The translations under genes were made by a program, and so were the position numbers. A stretch of 64,000 nucleotides of DNA from Gaeumannomyces sp. JS-464 (Eukaryota; Ascomycota; Sordariomycetes; Magnaporthales; Magnaporthaceae): assembly GCA_002197995.1 (NCBI GenBank), contig NGZR01000002.1, forward strand, positions 3,348,001-3,412,000. Reading direction: 5' to 3'. Shown here piece after piece: positions 1 to 13,169 of this stretch (within the stretch, counting starts at the first letter, position 1; each line of letters opens with the position of its first letter). Under the pieces are notes generated by a model. It saw only the letters and a program-made list of their open reading frames with translations. It was not told the DNA's origin and searched no databases.

Positions 1-3000
1 GGCGGCCGCCGAGACGGCCTCACTGACGACGCTCGGATGGCTTTGGGAGGCTTCGAGCCGCGCCGGCACCACCAGTGCGGATTGCGCCTCGTGCCGCTCG
101 CCGCTGGGGGCGGGGACGGGAGCGAGATGTGATATTAGGATTAACGTTGAAGGCAGCGCTGGTGCCCGCCAGTGTGCCCTGTTGGCTGCGGTGCGAAGGG
201 GTGCCAGCGACGCCTCGTCGTGGCCGTCGTGACGGCGGGTGCGTCGCGTGGGAGAAATTCTGCTCGTGGACGCAGGACCCGACCTGCCGACCCCAGCTCT
301 CCTCCTCCTCCTCCTCCTGGCGGGAAGCGACGGCAGCAGTCGGCCGAGATGCACGATGGCGTCGTCGCGGAGGAGCCGAGGCGAGGAAGGGGCGGGATAG
401 GCTAGCTGCTGCTGGTGTTGCTGTTGTGCGAGCTGCTGCCTCGACGCCGTGGCTTTTGGCGCTGTTTGTCTGGTGCGGTTGGACCAGTGCGGGTGGTGTG
501 GTGGTGGGTGGTGGTGCTGGGCGGCAGAATATGCGTGGTTTGGGCTGCTGCTGCTGCTGTGACTGGTGCTGTGACTGGTACTGGTGCTGAAATTGCAGGC
601 CCGAGAAATTGCGGGTGCTCGATCGAAGGGGCGAGCGACGCGGCGGTTCGGTTGGTTCGACTTGTTGCTGGGTCGCGGTTGCCGCATCCACCTGCACCAC
701 CGCTCTGGTGGCCAGATCGGCTAGGGAAAAGGCAGGGCAGCCCCAATTTGGCTTAGCGACGAGTCCCCTTTGGGCCACTGCCAGCATTGTCGCACACTGC
801 TGAGCCGGCCACTGCCGGCCTGGGTGCTCGTGGCTGGGTTTGGGGCGTCAGGAGTCGCGCGCGACGTGCAAGTGGAGACTCGATGGCGGTGTTTTATACA
901 GGCGGCCACCTCCACGCAATGAGCGGGCGAGGACAGCGAGCGGGAGGGAGAAGAGAAATAGAAAACAGAACAAGACAAAGCAAAACAGGCTGCCAGACAC
1001 CGAGATGAGCTGCCCAAGACACGAGCCAGCTGGGCCGGGAAACCAAGCCAGCCCACGAACGGGGCTGTCCGAAAACCCGGGTTCAAATTTCTCAGCTCGA
1101 CTCAGCACAGGGCCGTTGTGCTTGCTTCTGGCTGTTTCGACCAGGCTGGCCAAGGGTGGTCGGAGAGCGCGAGGCCCTTGCCCTTGCCCCCGAGGCCGTG
1201 CGTGCCCCCGAGACCTGGCTGGCACTGGGACGGGAGTCTCGGGAGAGGACTGTCTTTTCGTGCTTCTTACGAACAGCGCCTCAGGTGTTCATTTTCGGAA
1301 GGACGAAAAGCGTGGCGAGGAGGAGGCTGAGCGGAGGATGGGGGTCAGTCCTAATTATGTGCACTCGCAAGGCACGCATGCAGGTTCCTAGCAGACGTAG
1401 CGGTGTCTCCTCCCCGCCGCCAGCATTGAGCCTGGGAAGACGGTGAAGCGGCTCGGTTGTGCCCGCACGGAATGCTGCTTTAAATTGCTCCCTCCAGGCG
1501 CACAGCCATCCTGTGCCATACTGTGAAGCACGATCCAATAGGGTTAGGCTCCCCATGCCCAGGCCTGTATTCTCGTACCAACAGTTCATCCGTCATGCAC
1601 AAGCCTGAACTACCAATGCGCCTATCGAGGTTGGGAAGATGAAAGGCATGGCTGCCAGTGTGCCAGCCTTGCCGCGCTGACATCACAGTCCAGGGGCTGT
1701 GTTTGCTGACCGCCCCTGCATATCTCTTCCCGAGGCCGCCCCAAAAAGCACATGGAGCCGAGGCGGATACCGATAATACTGCAAACGTGGAGGGCTGAAT
1801 TGCCTATTTTATGCGGAACTGGGTTTGTCAGCGCCACAGATCCAAATTTACACGTCAACCCCGTGAATATTACCAGATTTCCATCCTTGCGAGTCGAGTC
1901 CCTTGCCACAAGTAGGAAAAGAATCTGACATGATAAGAAAAGAGGAAGCGATCAACACCGACGTTGCCTGGTCTTCCCCGGGTGCGGAAATGACTGAAGT
2001 CTAACCGCATCACATGGCGGAGAAAGCCGATGCTTTGAAAATGACGGACTCGATCTGATCCTAGCACACGCTCGCATAGACTGACTGGGAATCTTCTAGA
2101 AAGAGAAGGGGAAAAAAAAAATTCGCTGTCGTGTTCTGAGGATGAGATTACCCATTATTGGGCATGGACTGAATCGTCAAGTCCTAGGCGAACACAGCGA
2201 GATCTCAACACTGGGACGGATGCCAAAGTGCATTCCCACGACGAAACCCTCAATCGGTCCGTCTGTCACAGGCGGGCGACCTGGCCTTACTTTTGACTTG
2301 CTTTTTTTTTCTTTTCTTTTTTTTTCTTTCCTGTCTGATACGATGACGGCCACGCTCGTCGATTGGGCTGCGCCAGGTACAATATCCCGTCTTAAGAAGT
2401 GGTTTTGTCTTGGTGCCTTCAGGTAGTCTAGCGGCTCGGCTTGGGAGAAAAGCGACGGATGGGACAAAGACTATATCCTTCGTGGGCTATAAGCGTCGCT
2501 GAGGAACGATGCTTCGCATTTTCCTGGCTGTACTTTCCTGCCCGAGAGATTTAAATGGATGAATGGACATCGGCCTGCATTTTGAGCCCTCGACCGCCTG
2601 CCCTGCAATGTGACGGCTGCAGCAGGACACCCCTGCCGCCTAGCAAGATCCCGCCAATCAGACGCGTTGATGCCCCAAGGGAACGACCGCAAAAGCGATG
2701 TAACCCTCCAGAGGAGAGTGTGGCTTTTGCGGGCAGATGCACGGGGGACGGAGCAGATGCGCAGGCGGGAACACCGACATTCGTTCAACCAAAGCCGGCC
2801 AAAGTTCGACGGACGCACTACCTGCTCGGTACACCTGGCTCATCACCGATCCACCGCGCGGGCCAAGAGAGGTCCAAATCGTCTGGCATGCAGACGACGT
2901 GCGGAGCATGTGCATCTCGGACACGGGATTTTTCTAACTGGTGGCGAGAACAAAAAGCTGGGAGCAGAGGTGATGCCCCTCTGCTCCCGTCGTGCGTGCC

Positions 3001-3280
3001 TGCCTGTGGTAGGTGTCGGCGCGCTACCAAGGTTGGTGGCGTCAGCACTGCTCCCCGCCCCACCAGCGGGCGATGGTCCTCGCGGCAGGAACGACGTCAA
3101 ACGCTCGTGTGCTTTTGGGGTCGCCTAGATTCGCGGCGCCAGGCGCGCTCGCCCCGTTTCGCCACCTCTCCGCGACAATCAACAATCGTCGCATAGCGCC
3201 CAGACAATAAAAACCAGCGCATCCCATGTCGCCGCAGAGGCGCCCGCCTATTGACACGACCAACCCGAGCAGCGGCTGAC
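1..3280. other. Left-edge non-coding region, probable leader/promoter of a leftward gene
   Basis: I see no convincing gene here. Bases 20-787 of the minus strand are open, but the translation is low-complexity (Gln, Pro, Arg and Ser runs) and fits a GC-rich leader or a disordered N-terminus. A TATA-like TATAAAAC lies on the minus strand at about 891-898, about 110 nt upstream of that open stretch, so a leftward promoter for a gene beyond the edge is plausible. Between about 2295 and 2330 the plus strand has a T-rich tract (runs of T broken by C). The rest, up to the gene at 3281, shows no open frame with fungal codon character. Confidence 0.5.
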
Positions 3281-4956
3281 ATGACAGACGGCAGCAATCC
3301 CGCGAGCACGCAGGCCAACCCGACAGGCTCCAGCGGCAGGGATGTCCCACTCCACGACAAGGCCGCGAATGGCGGAAGGCGGCCCGCCCATCACCATGGC
3401 CCCTCGGCCGCGTCCGCTTCTGCTACTCCACCACAACCACATCCCCTAGCCTCACCGCCCCTGGCCACGGCCTGAGGCGTGCGGCCACCGTCGCCGAGCC
3501 CTCGCTGCGCCGCCACGCGACACTCTCCCCCGTCGAGCAGCAAGGCCCCGCCAACCCCGGCAATGAGGCCCGTCGCCGTGACTCGGCCATCTCGTCCGAC
3601 TGCAGCTTCGACGCCCTCAACAGTCCCGGCCGCAAGCCCGGAGGCGTGCTTGGCCAATCTGACAGGCCTACTGTGACTGACTTGCAATCCGTCCCGCTCG
3701 TCTTTGCTCTGCTTCCCGCCCTTGGCGGTCTGATGTTCAAGGACGGCAGCGCCTTCGTGACCGATTTTCTCCTGCTCGGCTTGGCTGCCGTATTTTTACA
3801 TACCTCCATCACACAACCCTGGTATGGACCTCTAAGCCCCGCCCGTCACTCCTGAGGGACGGCAGCCTTGTCAGTGCTGACAAGGAATTGAAGGAACTGG
3901 TATCATTCTGCGCAACAGGTACGAGTGGCTGAGGAGATAGTCGCCGAGGAGGCCGTGGACGAACACGACTACGACGATCCCAGCGACGAGGATGGTTCAG
4001 GGGGCGACGATGATTCCTCGTCTATGGATGATGGCGAGGAGCCCCCAAACAGGCGCGCAACCCAATCGGCAACGAAGCCGCAAGGGGCGCGCCATGCGGC
4101 GCTGCGGGAGCTCTACTTGCACGAGATCATGGCTCTGCTGTCATGTTTCCTCTCTCCCGTGGTGGGCGCCAGCATCCTGCACGGCATCCGCACGCAGCTC
4201 AGCCGCCCGTCCGAGGGCCTCGTATCAAACTACAACTTGACCGTCTTCCTGCTCGCCGCCGAGATCCGGCCCGTCCGCCACCTCATGCGTCTTGTCGAGG
4301 CCCGCACCATCCACTTGCAGCGCATTGTGTTGGCGAACCCGTACGCTAGCAACTGCCCCCGGGGGACTGGCGCTGTCGACGGTGGAGCCCGCCGCGGCGG
4401 CGGGCCCGCGGTTACCGCCACACAGATGGCCGTACTGGCGGCGCGGGTGGAAGAGCTCGAGTCGCGGGCGGCGACCGAGGCGCAGGCGCAGGCGGCGCAC
4501 AGCGGGCCCGCCGGCCTGGAGGCGCGGTCGCAGCGGCACGATGCCATCTTACGTGAGGCTCGGTCGCAGATGCAACCCGAGGTTGATGCACTCAACCGCG
4601 CGGTGCGCCGCTACGAGAAGAAACAGACTATCCTAGCTGTCCAGCTCGACAGCCGTCTGCAGATGCTCGACGGCCGGCTTGACGACGCGCTCGCGCTCGC
4701 GGCACATGCAGCCAAGAACAGCAGGCCCCGCCGATCCCTCCTGGCATCGGCCACCGACCAGATCCTTGTCGCGCTGACGCTGCCGTTCCGCGGTGTCTGG
4801 CTGCTCGCATGCCTGCCTGTGCGCCTCCTGGCGACGGCTCTCGGCCGCGATCAGAGGCAGCCCGAAAAGATGTCCAAGGGCTATAGAAGTGGCAGATCTT
4901 CACGGTCGTCGAGCACGGGCGGGGACCGCTTCCCGGCCAGGCTGTCAAGAAGGTGA
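3281..4956 (+). CDS. Conserved fungal membrane/coiled-coil protein of unknown function (frame broken once)
   Basis: I cannot name this family. Translation starts at ATG 3281 (MTDGSNP) with a disordered Ser/Pro/His-rich N-terminus. Around 3422-3440 the frame moves by minus one base and continues as SPSLTAPGHGLRR; the new frame has no start codon of its own, so the break is in the gene. A Leu/Phe-rich stretch (VFALLPALGGL, DFLLLGLAAVFL) precedes an intron at 3822-3893 (donor GTATGG, branch CTGAC, acceptor GAAG); joining gives QPWNWYHSAQQVR. An acidic loop (DEDGSGGDDD), a hydrophobic HEIMALLSCFL block, a long coiled coil (about 4425-4700) and a C-terminal hydrophobic segment (GVWLLACLPVRLLA) follow. 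The layout suggests an organelle membrane protein with a coiled coil. The exons are well supported; the function is unknown. Confidence 0.75.
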
Positions 4957-5199
4957 TCGGGGAGTGTCCGCCCACCTGTGTTTTTAGTATGGTATTGTTT
5001 TGGTTTTGTGTTATTTGAAATTATTGCTATTTTGACTACCCACGTCTAACGGCCTTGTAAGGGATACCACGAGATATGAGGAGTTGAAGGAACAGGGTAA
5101 AGAAAACAGCGGGAGAAAAACCAGATGCTGCATGCATTGGCCAAGTCATCAGAAAATAGAGGACACGGGTATGACTACAAGGGGGGTTTCACAGTATCA

Positions 5200-5435
5200 C
5201 TAATATTGCGCAGGGGACGACTTCTCGCGGAACGGGTCAAACATCAAGCCGACGCCCAAGATCTCGGTCACGTTGGGTAGCGTCGAGGACTCTACCGGGA
5301 ACATCGATGTGGGATGCTCTGGGACTGGCATTGGTTCCTAAGGGAAAGATGGCGTTTTCCGTGGTAGCAGTAGATGACATGCTTTCTTTCATCGCTTTTT
5401 ACTTGCTCTTGGTCCAAGTTGCAAAGGGATATCAT
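5200..5435 (-). CDS. Possible small spliced protein (56 aa), unknown
   Basis: Reading leftward, ATG at 5435 opens an 11-codon exon (5403-5435, MISLCNLDQEQ) ending at a GTAAAA donor. A TTTCCCTTAG acceptor begins a second exon (5200-5337) in the same phase. That exon reads EPMPVPEHPTSMF and later VGLMFDPFREK, ending SSPAQY-stop. The composition is protein-like and unlike the flanking non-coding DNA. The intron would be 65 nt. It could instead be the last exon of a longer minus-strand gene, because TATAG just before the ATG could be another acceptor. No family recognised; existence is inferred from the splice signals and the in-phase join. Confidence 0.35.
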
Positions 5436-8400
5436 GGGCTATATTTTTATCTTTTAATGTTTACTCGTTCATGAAGAAGATCAAATGGACAGGATACACC
5501 AAGCCGTCCACTACTGGCATGGACCAAGTCTATTAGCTGAACACGCTGGCCATGCTTCTACGTGTAAGTGGCCAGGAGGGGTGGTCGCCAGGAGCCAGTC
5601 GTTTGAGAGAACAAGGGAGAACCACCACTCATTGCTTTTTTTTTTTTTTCTCTCTCGTTTCTTTTCTTTTCTTTTCCTGCCCCATTTCCGTTTTTTTATT
5701 GGAAGCACCTAGTTTTCTTTGCTTTTCTTTCCTCCCAGATCCCCTCGATTTCCCCTCGCTATTTCCTAGGAGCATTGGGGAAACGGTCGATACCGAGATT
5801 CTAGAGGCTCTTCTATTCTTGGGGGTTCTTCGTTTCCCCCCTGATCGGAGCCATCAATGGATGGAGTAGCGAACAGTAGCGCCGCGCGGCTCGCGTTGCA
5901 CGGTTCAACGCCTTTGATGGCGTCCGCCCTCGACTCGGAGCCCTGGAGGAAGAAGACGACAAGGCGGGTTGGGCGACGTGGTTGGCTGAGAGGCGAATGA
6001 CGCACCGCAGCCAGTCAATGACCTACGGTTTTTTCTTCTTTCACTTGGACAGTAATGAATTCGTCATGCAACATATCCACTACAAGAAAAGGAAAGAAAC
6101 GGAAAGAAAGAAGGGTGACACTGCGGCTGAAAATGCCATTTTTTTCTTCCTTTTTTCCGTCTCCTGCTCGTTTGCACACGTTCGACATCCTTGAGTTGAG
6201 GAGGGCAGCATCTATGTCGGCCGGCTCCTGTTCCACGCTGGCAAGCTTGTCCCGGCGGAGGCCGCCCACTCGCATTCGTACATGTTTCTTGCTTGGGTTA
6301 TTCTGTTTGCCATGAACTCAATGTGGTGATGACGACAAAACGGGGGAGTCCTGACGGGCGCGGAAAAGGGGGATTGTCATGTCTGCGTCTTTTTTTCTCT
6401 CCCCTGCCCAGTCGTGGCCCGTTTGTCGTTCGGCCTGTTCATCACCAACCTTCACAGATAAGAACACGAAGACCCGTTCTTGTTTCAAACGCCACAGTTT
6501 ATGCGTCGCCAAATAATTGCGCAGGCTGTGAGGCTGTTCTCCTCCACTATTGCCAGGGGAATCAATGCACAAGGGATCAACAGCCCAATCGGGGAACCTT
6601 CTCAGCTCGGCTCTTCCAGCTGTCTGGCGCGCGTCCTTTTTTTTTTCTCCTCCCTCTTTCTTTTTGCTGAGCCGAGCCGGGCCCGCCAAGATGTTACAGC
6701 CAGGGCCAGGCACGTTGGTCGCCAATCGCGTGGGAGTAGAGTGTAATTTTAACGGAACCCCCGGTAATAACAGGAGTGAAGGGTGAGGCGCTTGAGCCCC
6801 TCGGGGAAACGGCAGGGGAAAGGAAAGAAGAGGGAAAAAAATAAAATAAAATAAAAAAGAACGAGGAAAGACAGGCCACGACTTCGAGGGGACGGACACC
6901 ACGATTCGCTGGCCATGCCTCTTCTGGACGGGGAGGCTTGGATCTTGTGATGCGAGTGAGAATTTGATGCCACCTCGGCCAGTCGATCTGTAATATCAGC
7001 GAGAAATGAGCGCGCGCCGCTGTTGCCCGAGAGGAAGCACACCGGTGACCGTAAACTGAGCGGTTCACCACGGCTGTCGCCTTTCACTGCATGGATTTTG
7101 ACTGGTCGGGGGATGATGTCGTTGGCCAAGCGCCGAGCAGAGCAGTCAGTGCAGCCAGGAAGCAAGGCGAGCCGGTCAGAGTTGCCAGAATTTTTGCTGT
7201 GTCAGGGCGAGGCCCTGAACTCGCGTGCACCGGTTTACCTACCAAGTATAGACACACGCAAACGGACAAGAGAGCCCGGAAAAACTGCCATCTCTTGCCG
7301 TTTGCTTCGGCCGACCGTTCGGCGTGATACAGCTTCTCGTGTTGGCTGTCGAGATGGGCCAGCTGATCTCATGGACGGCAGCGAATGCTGCGCTTTCCTG
7401 CAACCGACTCGGTGCATACCAGACATACATAGTAAGCCGATGGAATAAACGGACAGAGAAGAAGCAGGGCGCGCGCGATCGACAAGACCACGGCGGCTGG
7501 GTGCAGACGGGAGGTCGCGGCGATTTGTGATGTCAGCCAGCCGGCAGTGCGTCGCTCCGCGGATGGCGGCAGCAAAAAAGCAGGCGGCTGCTCGAGATCA
7601 ACCTGCGGTTCTTGTCGATGCCGAGCAAGCGTCCTTGTCCATCCCACGCGGCATTCATTTCAGCCTGCAGAAGGCTTGCAGCTTTATTTCTCCGGCGGCA
7701 GAGAAGAGGCAGGCCCGCGAGGAGTGTGCCACATGCAAGAGGGGTGGGTGGTAGTCAAGAAATGAGATTGCTGTAGTGGGTTGGTGATAGCGTCGGAGGG
7801 GGTGCAGTAGCATCGCCTAGGTGGGAAATCAACGACGGCCTTCAATGCTGGCTACGCGCGTCCGTCGACCAGTCAGGCTTTGACGTCGCGCGAATCCTTG
7901 GACGCGCGCCCGGCCGCCAGCCAACGACGCCCCTGCGGGAGAGATGCTCCCACCACCCATCTCGGTACCAAGATGACTCTGTCCGATCGTGCCTGTGCGC
8001 GCGGGCTCTGTGCTCTCGTGGGCTGTTTGTTTTTTTCTACACTTGGCCCTCGGCTGGCCGAGACATTTTGCCAGCGGGTGTTTGCACTCTCGCCTATTCT
8101 CAATATTCTTCTCTCGCTTCTCTGCTTCTCTCGTTTCTCTTCTTCCATCGCCGTCGTAATGTCCGCACGAGGTAGGCACCCAGGCGACTGATCAGTGGGG
8201 GGAGCGGCCTGTGTGGGCTGGACCAGACAGGAACAAAAGCCGACCGTTTGGCTGGCGAGGAAAGCCGCCGGCTGCACGTCCCCGGCAGAATTTCCCGCTG
8301 CTGGAGGGAGAGATTGGCCATGTCGTGCAACCCTGCCGGGGACGATCAGGGGTGTCGGGACCAAGCCGAGGGACCACCCCTGCCTAGCCCGGCCCCACCT

Positions 8401-9763
8401 TTTCAGGAACAGAGAAAAAAAAAAGAAAAAAAAAGACAGACAAAAGACGATGCTTGGTCTCGACGACCAGGGACCAGGGTGACCTTGCAAGCCCGCAAGC
8501 TCATCCGAGCGTCACCAGTTCCTTGCCCCTCCACCATCGAGTCGCCCATACGCGTTCTCGACCTTGGCATCGCAATCTCCTGCGCCTCCACCAAAAGCGT
8601 CCAGTCGGCCTGCTGGGACCGTTTGCGCGCAAGAGACGCGGGCGTGAAAAAGGTGATGGGGGTGCGAAGCAGGCGAGGCATAAGTACCTATTACTGTATC
8701 CTGCGGGGCATTTGGCCGCCGTCGGCCGATGTTGGGCTGCGCCCTCTGGACCGTCCCATCCGCCTGCCCTGCCCCATCAAAAAAGAAGAAAAGAGTCGCG
8801 CAGAATGGGTCGACCCCCACCCAGGCCGAGTGGCACCTGGGAGCTGGGTTCTCGGACTGACTGGCAAGGGGGTGGATGGGATTGGGATAGGAAACCACCT
8901 TCATCCCTGGCTCTGCTGGATCACCAGGGAACACTGCCTCCTGCTGCTTGGCACGGGAAGGCTCCCTTCGATCCTAGCCCAGGAACCAGCTCTGGGCTGG
9001 GGGGACATGGGTGGTGGTGGACTGGATGGGATGCCCGGGGAGGGCGTGTGTCCTGACGTGCTCTGGAGTCGGGGTATACATGTATCTCGTTCGCGCCCTC
9101 CTCCTCACGCTCTGCCCTCCCTCCTTCTGCTTCGTTGGCCCTGCTGCACCTTTCCGTGAGCTAGTCACCCAGCCAGGTCGAGGTTCACGGCCGTTTTTGC
9201 CGACCTCTCCCGTCGCTCCTTTTTTTTGTTTGGTTCCTCTGGTTCCTCTGGTTCCGTTACAGTCCTTTTCGTCAACCCACCCGAGACCACGCTGGCTTGC
9301 ATCTTTTTGATCGCCTGCGCGTTCCCACCCACGCTCTTTTCCACTACGGACATATACACAGATAAACAGGCTTACCGCCGCCCATCTCCCTTCTAGCCTC
9401 CTTCGGCTGCTTTTGGACTCGACCCGAGCCATCCTCTCCTTGAAAACGAGCCGCCTTGCTCCTCCAGCCGCGGCTAATATCTTCTTAATACAACGCTAAT
9501 GCCCCATCGCCTGATCGTATAACACCGCGCTGCTTTGTTCCCGCACGCACCTCGCGGAAACCAACCGGCGACCAGTACACAAACAAGGATCCTTTAGTTC
9601 TCTTGGCTTATATGGTTCGGCGATAGCCTTTCGGCGCACGGGCTTCCCGATATATTTGACACCGGTACTGCCTTTCGACGCGGATCCTCACGCTTGTTAG
9701 GACAACCCTCAAACAACGGAGCTGGAGTTTGCTGGGAGCTGCTAGCCCCGCTGTTGGGACACA
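5436..9763. other. Gene-free upstream region
   Basis: Over 4.3 kb I see no convincing gene. Homopolymer-rich tracts recur (T14 at 5636-5649; T-rich at about 6641-6662; A-rich at about 6837-6860 and 8411-8434). A long plus-strand open frame at 8248-9159 is low in fungal codon character and crosses poly-A tracts. The last 500 nt are pyrimidine-rich and probably hold the promoter and 5' leader of the membrane-protein gene starting at 9764. Confidence 0.5.
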
Positions 9764-12700
9764 ATGAGGCTTACCAGCCAGCCCCTGTTGCTGGCTTGCA
9801 TCTGCCTATTCGCAAACCTGACTTCGGGCTCCGTCTTGGGCCATGCGAGAAGACAAGATATCGTCACATCGAGCTCTGTAGCCAGGACAAGTCCAGCGCG
9901 GACGGCTGCACCCGCGCCAACTGCCAATATCACCAGTGCTCTGCCGAGCACCACCACAACTCTTGCCCCTTCGGCAAGCAGCACAGGTGTCACGTTCAAC
10001 GACACCATGTTTAACCGTGAGTGTCCGATAGAGCCAGCCCCCTTGACTCGTGGCCGATGCTGTGGTCAGAAGAAGAGGCAGACTGATCTAATACCACCAT
10101 CCTTCCATAGTGACGATTCCCGAGGGCCAGCTCCCGCTGGAGCCGAGCTTAACACCTGGCTGGGGTGTGGCGGGCATCATCATGCTCCTCACCGGAGCCG
10201 TCTACGCCTTCATCGGCATCAAGATGCAGTCACTGCACACGTTCTTTTCCACGGCCTACTTGGCCGCCCTGAGCACAACTGTTCTCATCGTCTACGTCAT
10301 GACCCCGCCCGTCTCCGACGGGATCCAGGGCGCCTACGTAGTGGCGGTGGTTCTGACTGGCGCTATCCTCGGCGGCATCGCTATTATTTTCAAGGAGATC
10401 ACCGAGTGCCTGGGCTGTCTCCTGGGCGGCTTCTGCCTGAGCATGTGGCTGCTCGCACTGCGCGAGGGCGGCCTGGTGACCGACCTGGGAGGCAAGGTCG
10501 GCTTCATCGCCGCTTTTTGCGCCGTTGCCTTCAGCCTCTACTTCAGCAGCTGGACGAGGACCTACGCCCTCATTGGCTGCACTTCTTTCTCGGGCGCGAC
10601 CGCGGCCGTGCTGGGAATCGATGCCTTCAGCCGCGCGGGGCTCAAGGAGTTCTGGGCCTATATCTGGAACCTGAACGATCGCCTCTTCCCCCTGGGCGCC
10701 GTCACATACCCGCTCACCAAGGGAATGCGCGTCGAGCTGGCAGCCACGGTCGTCATCTTCATTGCCGGCGTAGTGTCTCAACTTAAGCTGTGGATCCTCA
10801 TCAAGCAGCACCGCGAGAAGCGCGAGGCCGAGCAGCTCGAGGCCCGCCGTGAAATAGACGAGGAGGAGGCCGCTGTTGGAAGGAAAATCGAGCGCGCCAA
10901 TGCCAGGGAGAGGAGGAATTGGGAGGCCGTCTACGGCGACGGCCCCCAGCAGAACGACAACGAAGACGGGCCGCGCCCTCGGTCCCACGCATCCATGGAC
11001 TCTGGTGTCGGCGTGGCCTCCGTCCCCAGTGAGAATGGATCAGGCTCCCCCAAGACGCAGCCGGGGCAGGTCGTTGAGGAGCACATCGAGATGGCCACCC
11101 TCCATCCCGAGGTCGCCGTGACGCTGCCGGCTGAACCGCAAACACCAAGACGGCAGCCGAGGCGGTGCTGGCCCACGACAAGGAGTGCGGCGTGCTAACC
11201 GTTCAAGTTGGCGCTGAGGAGGAGGAGGAGGAGGAGATGGATGCCGCTATTCCTGACGAGCAGATCGACGAGTCTGATGTTCACCCTGCTCTCCGAAAGC
11301 TCCGCAGAGTCCCCAACGGCCTCACGTCCGCCGAAGGCCCGTCGTCGTGCCGCTGCCCTTCAAGATCCCGACCGTTGAGGAGCCCGAGACCAAGGACGGC
11401 GATGACGACCGGTCATCCGTGGCGACGATGGACGGCGGCGAGGAGGAGACGCGCTCTGTAGCCGTTCCCAGCAAGCGCGGCTCGCTGGCCAAGAGGCTCT
11501 CGCAGAGCTCAATGGACCTGCTTAGGAGCTTCTCTCAGCGGTCCAAGCGGTCGGCTGCCGACATTTCGCGTAAGCCGAGCGTCAGCAGGGAGGAGCTTGT
11601 CATGTCGCGCGCGGACTATGCGCAGCTCGGTTGCTGCCACGATCGACGGCAATGAGCGAGGTTGAGGATGATGAGGAATGAGGCCCCGCGACAAAGAAGG
11701 CTGCGGTCAGCATCGAGGTCGTCGCTGAACTCGCCGGCAAGACCAAGAAGCGCGACTCCCTGTCAGCTGCCGACGCCCTCAACGTCGACAAAGAAGCACG
11801 TTTCCATGGCCGAGACGGTGTGACCGACATCCTGAACATTCCGTCTGAGGACAAGGGCAAGGCCGAGGGCGAGAGTGGTGACGCTGCAGATGCCACCACG
11901 GAGAAGGCGCCCGACACCGGCGCATCGGTCTTGTCTAGCGGCTCGACTCCTACCAGTCTCACCAAGGAGCGTCTGCCCAAGGCCATGTCCAAGATCGCCA
12001 TGTCCTACCGCACCAACGAGTGGGCCAAGCACCTCAGCATGGCCGAGGTCCCGCAGCCCGATGAGCTGCACATTGCCGAGGCCACGAAGCCCGATGCTGC
12101 GGCCGTCAGTCCTGCGACCGAGCAGGAGGCAGCCGTCCCCGTCAAGGTTGAGGATCTGCAGCGGACGGCCGAGAACGGTGCGCCTGAGCCCGCCCCCGTC
12201 AGGCCGGTCTCAACTGTCGTCCGGCAGTCCATGTCTCAGGACATCCCGGTGTGGCACAGCGGCATGGGCGCGACCAGGGGAGTATCCCGCCGCATCTCAG
12301 GAGCGGGTTACCCGGCAGTCCAGGATCCCGCCGCTCCCGCATCTGCTCGGACTTCCATCTCTGGCTCTCAACCAACCCTCGCGCGGACCGTCTCCATCTC
12401 ATCGTCGATGAGCCGTGGTGCCCCAGTCCCCGGTGTCGTCTCATACTCGAGCCCGCAGACGCTGATCGGCCAGCGCGACACGCTGCTGCGCCAGAAGTCG
12501 AACCCGGGCTTCCCCGTCACCATGCCGGAGCCTACCGCCGTCTACATGCACGACACCGCCGCCATGCACTCGCCTTACGTGGTGATGCCCCCGGCGCCGG
12601 TCGAGACCGCTGACGACCTGCCGCTCAGCCAGCGCCGCCAGCTCATCATGCGCCACAACAGCCTGCTCAGCCTGGGTTCGCCCGCTGAGTACATGCGGGC

Positions 12701-13169
12701 CACCACCCCGTCGCTCTACGGCCAGGCTCCGAGCCGGGCCCCCAGCGTGACGGGGAGCTGCTACGGCGGTGTCGCCATGGCCCAGCAGCCCACGGCCCTC
12801 ATCGGCCCGGTGGCGACCACCGCGACGGTCCCGTTCAACTCGCACCAGCCCCAGCGCGACCGCGGCTCGCACGTGCCCTCGGCCGAGGCCCGCGCCGCGC
12901 AGATGGCGTCGTTCCGCAACTCGGTCGCCGCCGACCTGCGCGCGTCGGCTGCCGCCACCGCCAAGAGCGTCGCCCAGGGCAGCACGATGGACCTGCAGCG
13001 CAGCGCCATGCTCAGCCAGAAGGAGGCCGAGGGCCAGCGCCGCGAGGCCGAGCGGCTCGAGAGGGAGCGCTCGGGTCGCGCGTTCGAAGAGATGATGCGC
13101 CGCAGCGACATGCTCGATGTCCACCGCGACGCCATGCGGAGGATGCAGGCGGCTGCTCGGGACGCCTGA
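9764..13169 (+). CDS. DUF4203-domain seven-helix membrane protein with long cytosolic tail (frame broken several times)
   Basis: ATG 9764 starts a signal peptide (LLLACICLFANL) and a Ser/Thr-rich ectodomain. An intron at 10017-10110 (GTGAGT...CATAG) is followed by about seven hydrophobic segments from GWGVAGIIMLLTG through AATVVIFIAGVVSQL, the pattern of fungal DUF4203/TM7S3-TM198-like proteins. A charged helix (HREKREAEQLEARREID) and a very long Ser/Pro-rich cytosolic tail follow, ending in a basic helix and MQAAARDA-stop. The domain core and the last 450 codons are intact. Between about 11140 and 11820 the frame changes repeatedly: near 11140 (NTKTAAEAVLAHD follows), near 11343 (VVVPLPFKIPTVEE follows), and several times at 11630-11810. 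The disruptions may be sequence errors or decay of a tolerant linker. Substrate unknown. Confidence 0.8.

Noticed and set aside
20..787. 255-codon minus-strand open frame at the left edge
   Set aside because: The translation is low-complexity Gln/Pro/Arg/Ser with no domain; GC-rich leaders often stay open by chance.
8248..9159. 303-codon plus-strand open frame
   Set aside because: It crosses poly-A tracts, has odd residue content (many Trp, Cys, Arg) and no protein-like blocks.
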